The translations under genes and the position numbers were made by a program. Source: Trypanosoma brucei gambiense DAL972 (lineage: Eukaryota > Euglenozoa > Kinetoplastea > Trypanosomatida > Trypanosomatidae). Taken from it: a DNA stretch of 27,829 nucleotides. Below, piece by piece: positions 8,665 through 16,255 of the stretch. Position 1 is the stretch's first letter. Each line of letters begins with the position of its first letter. The notes below the pieces were generated by a model. The model worked only from the letters and a program-made list of their open reading frames with translations, did not search any database and was not told the origin of the DNA. Where the stretch lies: positions 712,051 to 739,879 of the forward strand of contig NC_026734.1 in the NCBI RefSeq assembly GCF_000210295.1. Direction: 5' to 3'.

Positions 8665-11600
8665 ATGACCGCAAACTACCACACGGCGGAATTGCACCAG
8701 GCCCTGGGGGCCGGTGTCTCGTACGCGGAACTTTGTTTTGCTCTGCAGCAGCGCATGTCTGTGGCTGAATATCAAGAGCAAGCCGTTCTCTTTGGAGCCA
8801 TGCGCTACTGGTCGTATCGGCGGCTGCCGAATTTTGTACGAGAAGATGTCTCTGAGGAAAAATACTACGTGTCAATGGTGCAGCACCTCAAGGCAAGGCT
8901 TCAACTTTTTCCCTACCCTCATGTGGAAGCTGTTGTACGGTACACTCACGAAACGCCACTTGTGTATTACACCGTGATGATTGCGGAGCTTCTGAAGAAG
9001 GAGCGCAGTTACGATACGCTCCCAAATTTCACCGCCGTGGACGTGCTTAATTGTATAGGAATTGGGCGGAACGAATACCTTGAGCTTACACGCGAAGTAA
9101 GGAGTAAAGTGCGATGGCATGTCAACAGAGGTTTTGTAAAGGATCATCTGCCCGCTCGCCTTCTTTCTACTATGGAATTAACACCCTTTTGCCGTGTGCT
9201 TCCTGTGGATGGGTCGGCGGAACCGCGTAAGAAATCAGAGCTGACGAAGGGGGAGTTATTGATGCACAACCATTTGCTTCAGTGTTACAAGGGCCAAGAC
9301 AGTAAGGACAGCAGTGGTGAAACGATTGTGAAGAACCCTGAGAACATAAGGTTCAAAAATGGCGGTAGTGGTGGTCCTGAAGTTAAGAAAGTTGAAGGCG
9401 ATTTTGGTCGAATGGGTAGTCAATGCGGTGCTGTTTCTGCGGCATCTGCATCATCGCCAAGAACGCCACTGGGCGTGCCACCATCGGCTCACTCCAGTGC
9501 TTCTGTGGCTGCAGACGGCACTCCTATTGTGCCCTCACCGAAGTCTGCAGATGATGCGGCCGATATTGCTCATAGATGCTGTTATGCGTGTGAGTTATCA
9601 AGGGTAGAGCTTCTTGGTTTGTACCATAAGGGGCTCGTTTGCACTATATTGGATGTAAGCATCGAGGATCAAATTGTTGTGCCCCCACTGGAGCATTTCG
9701 TGATGAATCGCACTTCCGACGACCCCATTGAAGTGTTGTTGTATAAGGTTCTTGGAACAATTGACGATCGTACCTCTCTAAGGCAGTTAGCCAAGCTTCT
9801 TGTACTTGAGGAGGAAGATCTGTGCTTGGCAGTGCAAATGTGTATCCGACTTCGCTTGGCGCAACCACGCACGAACCGCATACCTAAGGATTTCGAGCCC
9901 TTCGTCGAGCGTGTTCACACTTCATGGAGTGAGTTGGTGCAACCATTCCTCACAGAGGAATCTTCTTCCCCTGTTGCTGAAACTGAATCGACAGATGGTT
10001 TTGGCGTTATTGTTGGTGATGATATTAACAGTGGTGCACTCGCTGACAGCTTGGTGGAATCCTCATGGCAGCCTTCAATAGACACTGAAGGGTTGGATAT
10101 TGCTGTTCATTTCGATGGGGATTGTATAAAGAATAGCAGCAACGAAGTGAACGTGCAGAGCATCATTTCTAATGCCTGTGGTGCTGAAGGACAACCGGCG
10201 AAGCGACTGGTACTTTTGTACGACACGAGTTTGTTGGGGTTTCTCATGATGACAAACTTGAGTACCGACCCTTCATTCAGGCAACACGTTGTGACGCTCT
10301 TCGAGATGGGAAAGCTCTCAGATGAAACTATGGGCGGTTTTATTGAAAAGCTGGAACAGGTACAAGGTGCCAGAGCGGAGTGTGGTTTATTCGGTGAAGC
10401 GGCGCAGTATGTTCAGAATGTGCTTTCTCTCCGTGAGGTGGTGAAGAAGCTGCGACAGGTTGTTGGACCCGAAGGTGAACAGGGTTTGGATATGCTCAAA
10501 GTGGAATCCGTAAATGAGCAGGACCCAACGACGCGTTACTCCCTCCTTGCGCGGAATTACTGGGCCTACTTCGTTGCATCACCGGTAGCACAGGCTCCGC
10601 TGATTGACGTTAGTATTAAGGGCGTGTATGGAAGTAGTGTGAGTCTCATGCCGTCGCCGTGGATGATGCTATTTTTATACGAAAAGGTGCACATGGGACC
10701 ACCTTCAGTTCTTTTGCCTGTTGGCTTGCCGCTCTTTGCTTGGCCGCCTGCATTACAAGATAGCAGGAAGCGTTGCGTGGCAAAGTTAAGGCTTCAGCCG
10801 TTCATGGTGAATGCTGAGGTCACGTATGCGGAGGTTGCCACGTCCCTTATTCTTGCGAATGAAATGACAGCAACAGCTCCACTCTTTGTGCAACGTGTTG
10901 TTGATGTTCCACTTGAAATACCAGCGCCTTCAGCCATGGCGGCTGCTGCTGCAGAGGCGGCATATGAAGACGGTGGTTTGGAGGGTGATGTGACGTGTGC
11001 GATGAATGGTGTTGTGGTGGAGTCGCCCTTTCACATGTTACTGACCGTGTTGGTCCCTTTTACCGCATCGGATGACGAGGCAGTCGAGTTACTCTGCAAA
11101 GCAGTGCAGCACAAGAAACCTTCAGTTGCGGCATTGCGTTTCATTAGTAACCAAACGCGTAACACAACCACGTTTACTCTCCAAGTTAACGATACCAACA
11201 ACACAATAATTAGTGAAGAGGGTGTATCCAGTGACGGTGGGTGCGATACTCCCACTGCCGATGTTGAGGAATCCGACAAGGTTGTGACACCAAGGGCCAG
11301 TGCTTCCGTTATGGAGGAAACACACCCAATGATGTATGTTGAATGCTTTCGTAGTGCAGTAGAAGCATTGCAACTCCAGGACTCATTGGGACATTTTAAC
11401 TTTCACGTTTCGTTGTATGAAGTAGGTAACACGTCAACGGATTCAGGTAATGCATATCTGTTTCGTGTGGACGCGGCTCACATTGTGGATATGGGCCTAG
11501 GTATTGCTTTAGCGGATCAGCCATGCTGTGAATTAATGGTAAAACATCTTGAAGGGTTGTTGAGTGAGTCGAGGATGGAGGCACATTCAAAAGCAATGTT

Positions 11601-11844
11601 GCAACTCTCGCGAGAGATGGGTAACTTTCTTGAGCGTCACTCAACCTTAACAACGACGGAGCGAGAACACATGGCATTGCAGTCAGCAGCCATTGCGGGC
11701 CCTCTCACTCAACAACATGTAAGGCGTTTAGGTGAGAAGGGTAATAGCGGTGCTCCATTTCCAAATTGTGTGTTACTCTTCGATGGAGAACGCCTCTCCG
11801 CGATTGATGACTGGGATCCGCTTGTGGAGTTGTGGCAAGTATGA
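8665..11844 (+). CDS. FAM91A1: FAM91 (FAM91A1-like) trafficking protein, 1059 aa
   Basis: In animals FAM91A1 is part of the WDR11 complex and binds TBC1D23 to capture endosome-derived vesicles at golgins on the trans-Golgi. Both family domains are visible. N-terminal FAM91_N: around 45-142, with LFPYPHVEAVV (81-91), TPLVYYTVM (97-105), SYDTLPNFTA (115-124) and GIGRNEYLEL (132-141). The domain continues about 340 residues in with IVVPPLEHFVMNR and LLYKVLGTIDD. The FAM91_C domain begins near nucleotide 10200 with RLVLLYDTSLLGFLMMTNLS, then VVTLFEMGKLSDET. A Ser/Gly-rich insertion (about 215-300) separates parts of the N-domain. The frame is open up to 8611 but lacks an ATG before 8665. The length is somewhat above the animal protein because of insertions. 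Its direct neighbour is a VPS39-like tether. Confidence 0.93.
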   Translation: MTANYHTAELHQALGAGVSYAELCFALQQRMSVAEYQEQAVLFGAMRYWSYRRLPNFVREDVSEEKYYVSMVQHLKARLQLFPYPHVEAVVRYTHETPLVYYTVMIAELLKKERSYDTLPNFTAVDVLNCIGIGRNEYLELTREVRSKVRWHVNRGFVKDHLPARLLSTMELTPFCRVLPVDGSAEPRKKSELTKGELLMHNHLLQCYKGQDSKDSSGETIVKNPENIRFKNGGSGGPEVKKVEGDFGRMGSQCGAVSAASASSPRTPLGVPPSAHSSASVAADGTPIVPSPKSADDAADIAHRCCYACELSRVELLGLYHKGLVCTILDVSIEDQIVVPPLEHFVMNRTSDDPIEVLLYKVLGTIDDRTSLRQLAKLLVLEEEDLCLAVQMCIRLRLAQPRTNRIPKDFEPFVERVHTSWSELVQPFLTEESSSPVAETESTDGFGVIVGDDINSGALADSLVESSWQPSIDTEGLDIAVHFDGDCIKNSSNEVNVQSIISNACGAEGQPAKRLVLLYDTSLLGFLMMTNLSTDPSFRQHVVTLFEMGKLSDETMGGFIEKLEQVQGARAECGLFGEAAQYVQNVLSLREVVKKLRQVVGPEGEQGLDMLKVESVNEQDPTTRYSLLARNYWAYFVASPVAQAPLIDVSIKGVYGSSVSLMPSPWMMLFLYEKVHMGPPSVLLPVGLPLFAWPPALQDSRKRCVAKLRLQPFMVNAEVTYAEVATSLILANEMTATAPLFVQRVVDVPLEIPAPSAMAAAAAEAAYEDGGLEGDVTCAMNGVVVESPFHMLLTVLVPFTASDDEAVELLCKAVQHKKPSVAALRFISNQTRNTTTFTLQVNDTNNTIISEEGVSSDGGCDTPTADVEESDKVVTPRASASVMEETHPMMYVECFRSAVEALQLQDSLGHFNFHVSLYEVGNTSTDSGNAYLFRVDAAHIVDMGLGIALADQPCCELMVKHLEGLLSESRMEAHSKAMLQLSREMGNFLERHSTLTTTEREHMALQSAAIAGPLTQQHVRRLGEKGNSGAPFPNCVLLFDGERLSAIDDWDPLVELWQV

Positions 11845-12557
11845 AGTTTCTTTTTTTTTCTTTTGTCTTTTTAGGGAAGAGGAATTATAATGAATCAATG
11901 TTTTGTTTTCTATCTACTGTTTCTTTCTTTTTTTTCCTTTTCCTTTTTTTTCTTTCAATTGGGCATGTCCTCACCTCCCTATGTTTTTTTTTGAACATTG
12001 GGCCATATAGTGGATTGGTGCTTAGCCTCACCTCCCTTTTTTTTGTTTTCTGTAGGATGAAAAGGTACTTTTTTTGCAACCTCTCATCGGCGTTCATGAA
12101 TGAAGTTATGAAGCCATGGAAGGCGGAAAACACAAAAACTTCTGCTGCTTTTAGTTGTTTACACGCACCTGAAGTTTTGTTGTTTTACATTGTTTATACG
12201 CCTCTGCCTAATTGTTTATTTGTCGTGGTTAACTTTTACGACTGCCATTCTTCCTGTTTGTTTTTGCTTGTTATTTAGTATTTGGTTGATTAGTGTTGCC
12301 GTGCGTGTGTGTATGTGTTGGGAGTGTGAGTTATGCCCGCCTAATTTATCATTATTATGATTATGATTAAAATCGCTGTTACACCGCCCCCTGCGGTTTG
12401 ATGGATGTTCGCTACTGTTGCTGTACTTATTCATCGTAACCCCCCTTTCCCCATCTTTGTCCTTCTTTTTTTTTTCTTTGCCATATGGAGCATGTAGCGG
12501 TTGAGGGGTATCGCAACCTTGTCTATTTTAGGTACCGAATTAAATATCCATTGAACA
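11845..12557 (+). other. Intergenic spacer, T-rich, with VPS39 splice acceptor
   Basis: Mostly T/C tracts (11850-11870, 11920-11956, 12030-12050, 12465-12480). The AG at 12489-12490 follows the last strong tract and is immediately trailed by an ATG-TAG start-stop pair (12492-12497). Use of the AG at 12496-12497 or 12529-12530 would exclude that minimal upstream ORF from the VPS39 mRNA. A small ORF in the middle is listed separately. Confidence 0.5.
12057..12278 (+). CDS. Possible small ORF, 73 aa, directly after a splice-like acceptor
   Basis: Weak candidate. A pyrimidine tract (12031-12050) ends in CTGTAG at 12050-12055 and the ATG follows after one base. The 73-residue product has a polar N-terminal half (NEVMKPWKAENTKTS) and a hydrophobic C-terminal half ending LFLLVI. 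It has no homology I recognise, and T-rich DNA readily encodes F/L/V. It could equally be a chance frame inside the FAM91 3' UTR. Confidence 0.2.
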   Translation: MKRYFFCNLSSAFMNEVMKPWKAENTKTSAAFSCLHAPEVLLFYIVYTPLPNCLFVVVNFYDCHSSCLFLLVI

Positions 12558-15500
12558 ATGTCGTCTTACGAGGCCTTTCGCCTACGTGAGTTGAAACAGA
12601 AGATTCCATACGTGATTGAATCCATAACTACAGCAGGGAACCTTGTTTTTATCGGTACAAATGACGGTAAACTTATCGTTTACGAACTTTCCCCCAGCAA
12701 AGGGGATCTTCGTTGTTTGCATATTCACACGGCCAGACGGAAACACCCTATTCTCGCCACTATTCCCATTGTGGAAAAGCAGATTCTTGTTGCGGTTGCG
12801 GACGACGCAATTTTGGTGTTCCGATTGGAAGAGCCGATAACATCTGCAGCGACGGATCACCCGCGGGAGGATCAGTTGCAGGAGCTTAGTGCAATAACTG
12901 GAATGAAGGACATTACCGCCGTACATGTTAAACGGCAAAAGGGAATATTTTCCATGGCGGTACTGCAACGCAAAAAGGTCAGCATTTATGAGTATAGGGA
13001 GCAGGGACAACGGCAGGAGTTTATACCAGTGAGGGATGGGTTGCAGGTACCGGATGGCGGAAAGTCACTTACGTGGGCCAGTCGAAATATTATGGTAGCA
13101 CTTCGTCGTGAATATCTTTTAGTGGATGTGGCGAGTGGCATGGTGGAGTGTCTTTACCCTACTAGTAATAGCAAAGGTGTCAATCCCCTTCTGTTGCCGC
13201 TTGACCCCGTGCCGGAGGTTCTCGTAGACAATGGAAGAGGTAACGGGGCGCGCGCCCTCCACGACGGAACAATTCTCGCCGGTAATGAAGCCAACACGTT
13301 GGTGTGGTCCTCTCCACCAAATGGTGCAACGTATGTTCATCCTTTTTTGCTTACAGTACACAGCAGTAGCGGACTGGAGGTGCGGCTACCGTTTGCGAGT
13401 ACAACACGCGGCTGCTCGGAAACCACGCCGCTGGGGCAAAGCATTGGCTGTAAAGGAATTGAACGTATTTCCCATCGTTCATACGCTGACTTTGATGTGA
13501 CGCTGCCAACTAAAAGTACGCCAGCCGATGCGTTTCGCAGAGATGTGACCATCGCAACAAGTAGCAGTGGTAGTAGTACCAATACGGTTTATTTGGTTGA
13601 GATGGTGCCGCCACGCGAGCAGGTGATGGGTCTCATCTCCGCCAAACAATTCGAGTTTGGATTGTTACTGTATGAGCTTTGTGTGAATGAGGTAGAGGAG
13701 GCTTTGGCAAAAAGCATGCAAACTCATTATGCGCTGTGGTGTGTTTACAAGCGTGGTGATGTTAAGACCGCCATTTTGCGCTTCCGCGACGCACGGGTCG
13801 ACCCTCGGTTGGTTATTAGTCTCTTCCCCGGGTTTCTCACACAACGTGCGCGTGATGCGTGGCAGGTACCCGCTGATCTGAGCGAGTTGCTGTCGTCTTT
13901 CCGTGCGTTTGAGGGTGTTGTGTGCTCAAATGAGTCTGTGGATCTTCTTCTTGACTACGTGACTTCTCTCCGCCCAGAATATATTGCCGCTGGTAGCAGC
14001 GCGTCCGTGGGAATGGATACATCTCTCTACCCTGATGTGGATGTGGTGCTTGAGGCGATCGATACGGCAATTCTGAGGGCATATGTTTTCTTGGGACAAG
14101 AGAAGGAGCTCTTAAATTTTTTGTGCACGGAAAACGCATGTGCTCCCAGGGATTCGGAGCAGTGTCTTTTGGAAGGTGAGCAATGGGTGGGGCTGGTGGC
14201 TTTATGGCACCGCCAGGGCTTACATAGCAGAAGTTTAGAGTTATTGAAGGAACTTGCTGTGACGGGGGAACCAACATGTAGTGCCATTGGTTCATCCGTA
14301 AATAAGGAAGGAGAAGGGATAGACACGGTACCGAACACTATCCAGGATGATAATGTTATAAGAGATTCTTTTAACGATGAGTTTCTCTCCGTGCTGCGGC
14401 GTCTGCTTCCCAAAGTAATGATACCTGAGCATGAGACAAGTGGTATATTTATTTCCCAGAGTGATATTTATAGCCACATGGAAGCGCCAATGGACCAAGA
14501 GGAGGACCTTCAGCAGTCGGCACGGCTGCTTCGGCGTTGTGTGGGTGTTGTGACGACAATTCTTTATTGCAGAAAACTTGCGTGGGACATACCAGAGACT
14601 CTCCAGTTGGTGGCGCGTCACGCTCTTTGGGTTCTGGCAAATATTCCACCACTGTGGTCAGTTATGTTATTTCCAGTAGACAAAATGACGGCTGAACAAC
14701 AGGCCGCTGTGCTTCGATTAGTTCGCACCGACATGATGGGCGTTGGAACCACCAATATGCATGAGCGAGTGGTAGAGTGGTTATCTCTCATTCTTGGAAA
14801 CCAATATGACACCTGCAGGGATGCGGCAATGCATGACGCTTACTGGAAAAGTTTGGTGGAAGTGGTGTTCGTTGAGGGCGAACAGGCGAAATCAGTGGGT
14901 GTTGGTGCTGAAATTGAGGTGGAGGAAACCGAAATTAGGCAGAGGCGGAGGAAGGTGCTTTGTGACTTCTTGAGCTCTTCGTCTTTCATGAACCTTTCAG
15001 TTGTACGCGCGTATTTGGAGCAGCCAACCGTGCGCTCTCAGGCATATCCCGAACGGGCAATAATTTATCAGCGCTTGAAGTTGCATGGGGAAGCCGTTCG
15101 CATGTGTCTCTACGAGATGAACCAATTGGAGGAGGCGAAGTACTATGCGATTCGGGCCAGCCGTGATGAAGAGGATGTATTCCTCGTGCTTCTTAAGGAA
15201 TTACTTCGTCCCTCAACCGGTGCGGAGCCACGACTCGAGGAAGCGATGTCTATTGCGAGTACGTGTGGGAGTATTGAACCCCTTGCTGTTCTTGAGTTGC
15301 TGCCTGATAATACACCCATTGCAGTTGTGGAGGATTTTCTCAGACGCTCGCTTTCCGTTGCTGCCATGCGGAACCGAAGTGCGGCCATTTACGCCAGCGT
15401 GTTAGAAGCCCGAGTGCGGCAGGCGGAAAAGGCGCTTGAGCTGGAGAAGTCGCGGCGAGTTGTAATCGACATCGAAAGCTCCTGCGCGGTATGCGGGAAG

Positions 15501-15644
15501 AAACTACGGCCGGGGACGGTTTTCGCCCGCTTTCCAAATGGCATCCTTGTGCATCACGTCTGCATAGATGATGAAAGTGTCTGTCCTGTTACGCATAAAG
15601 ACTTCCGAAAGGGTGTTGAGGTCCTCTTGCGGGAAGTGTTGTAA
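12558..15644 (+). CDS. VPS39: VPS39/Vam6-like HOPS/CORVET tethering subunit, 1028 aa
   Basis: VPS39-family proteins tether late endosomes and lysosomes and bind Rab7-type GTPases. The N-terminus carries a CNH/beta-propeller domain (IPYVIESITTAGNLVFIGT, then GKLIVYEL, residues about 14-45, extending to roughly 350). A helical clathrin-repeat-like middle part follows (for example 365-460, with LYELCVNEVEEAL). The C-terminus has the Vps39 zinc-finger domain: C976, C979, FARFPNGILVHHVC (989-1002), C1009 and H1013. The FARxPNGxxVHxxC pattern favours VPS39/Vam6 over TGFBRAP1/VPS3, but a kinetoplastid VPS3-like role is not excluded. The length is slightly above the human protein (under 900 aa). The start is an ATG close after several possible splice AGs. 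Confidence 0.88.
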   Translation: MSSYEAFRLRELKQKIPYVIESITTAGNLVFIGTNDGKLIVYELSPSKGDLRCLHIHTARRKHPILATIPIVEKQILVAVADDAILVFRLEEPITSAATDHPREDQLQELSAITGMKDITAVHVKRQKGIFSMAVLQRKKVSIYEYREQGQRQEFIPVRDGLQVPDGGKSLTWASRNIMVALRREYLLVDVASGMVECLYPTSNSKGVNPLLLPLDPVPEVLVDNGRGNGARALHDGTILAGNEANTLVWSSPPNGATYVHPFLLTVHSSSGLEVRLPFASTTRGCSETTPLGQSIGCKGIERISHRSYADFDVTLPTKSTPADAFRRDVTIATSSSGSSTNTVYLVEMVPPREQVMGLISAKQFEFGLLLYELCVNEVEEALAKSMQTHYALWCVYKRGDVKTAILRFRDARVDPRLVISLFPGFLTQRARDAWQVPADLSELLSSFRAFEGVVCSNESVDLLLDYVTSLRPEYIAAGSSASVGMDTSLYPDVDVVLEAIDTAILRAYVFLGQEKELLNFLCTENACAPRDSEQCLLEGEQWVGLVALWHRQGLHSRSLELLKELAVTGEPTCSAIGSSVNKEGEGIDTVPNTIQDDNVIRDSFNDEFLSVLRRLLPKVMIPEHETSGIFISQSDIYSHMEAPMDQEEDLQQSARLLRRCVGVVTTILYCRKLAWDIPETLQLVARHALWVLANIPPLWSVMLFPVDKMTAEQQAAVLRLVRTDMMGVGTTNMHERVVEWLSLILGNQYDTCRDAAMHDAYWKSLVEVVFVEGEQAKSVGVGAEIEVEETEIRQRRRKVLCDFLSSSSFMNLSVVRAYLEQPTVRSQAYPERAIIYQRLKLHGEAVRMCLYEMNQLEEAKYYAIRASRDEEDVFLVLLKELLRPSTGAEPRLEEAMSIASTCGSIEPLAVLELLPDNTPIAVVEDFLRRSLSVAAMRNRSAAIYASVLEARVRQAEKALELEKSRRVVIDIESSCAVCGKKLRPGTVFARFPNGILVHHVCIDDESVCPVTHKDFRKGVEVLLREVL

Positions 15645-16005
15645 TCAGGGAAGATAATGGTATAACTATATTTTGCTCTGTGTAAAATTTGGTGCTTGCG
15701 AGTCGTATGATGTGTGCACACGTGCGTGTTTGTGGAGGTGATGTTAAAAGAAATAAAGGGGGGGGAGACTACATATGCTGTAAGGATATTCAGCTTGGAA
15801 ACTGAAGAGCTTTCATCACTCAAAGGTGAGATGTTTTAAACTTTCTTTGGCGTATGCTCCACTGCCTATGGATTCACTTAGGCCTCTCCCCCTCCTCTTT
15901 TCCCTTCTCTCTCTTACGCTCATTCATTCATTCATTCATTTTAATTTTTATGTGCGGGTTCTTGTGATCCGCATTGGTATTCTCACCTTCCACTTCAATG
16001 GCCGT

Positions 16006-16007
16006 AG
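16006..16007 (+). promoter_or_regulatory. Predicted upstream spliced-leader acceptor (long ABHD17-like isoform)
   Basis: First AG after the C/T tract and CATT repeats at 15883-15943. No ATG intervenes before 16049, and that ATG opens the hydrolase frame with 69 extra residues. Predicted from sequence only. Confidence 0.4.
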
Positions 16008-16215
16008 TAAACTGCCCTCCTGCTGCGCGCCATTCATCTTTTTAACATATGTTTTACGATCATGTTGTAAGTGTGCTTGTGATTCAGTTTCTCTCTTTCT
16101 CTTCATTATTTCTTTCATATTTTCGTGATGCGCTACGCAAATATCCGCATTCGGAAATAACAATGCGAATTGTGCACAAAAAAAAAATAATAATATATAA
16201 TATTAACAATAAAAT

Positions 16216-16217
16216 AG
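16216..16217 (+). promoter_or_regulatory. Predicted main spliced-leader acceptor (ABHD17-like gene)
   Basis: First AG after the pyrimidine tract at about 16087-16122; the distance is long but contains no other AG. It leaves a 38-nt 5' UTR before the ATG at 16256. Confidence 0.5.
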
Positions 16218-16255
16218 GCGAAAGCATTGAAGTGCTTTTTTTTCTTGGTGGGGGC

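Larger units (their letters stand above)
15645..16255 (+). other. Spacer with two trans-splice acceptors before the ABHD17-like gene
   Basis: No separate gene. It holds a G8 run at 15758-15765, a (CATT)n tract at 15920-15939 and two complete acceptor units. Unit 1: tract 15883-15943, then the first AG at 16006-16007, then the first ATG at 16049, which is in frame with the hydrolase. Unit 2: tract about 16087-16122, then the first AG at 16216-16217, then the first ATG at 16256. The part from 16049 may therefore be coding in one mRNA form. Confidence 0.55.

Noticed and set aside
13837..14413. Minus-strand frames of 128-152 codons
   Set aside because: Antisense to the VPS39 coding region; the Ser/Thr/Pro-rich composition is typical of a shadow frame.
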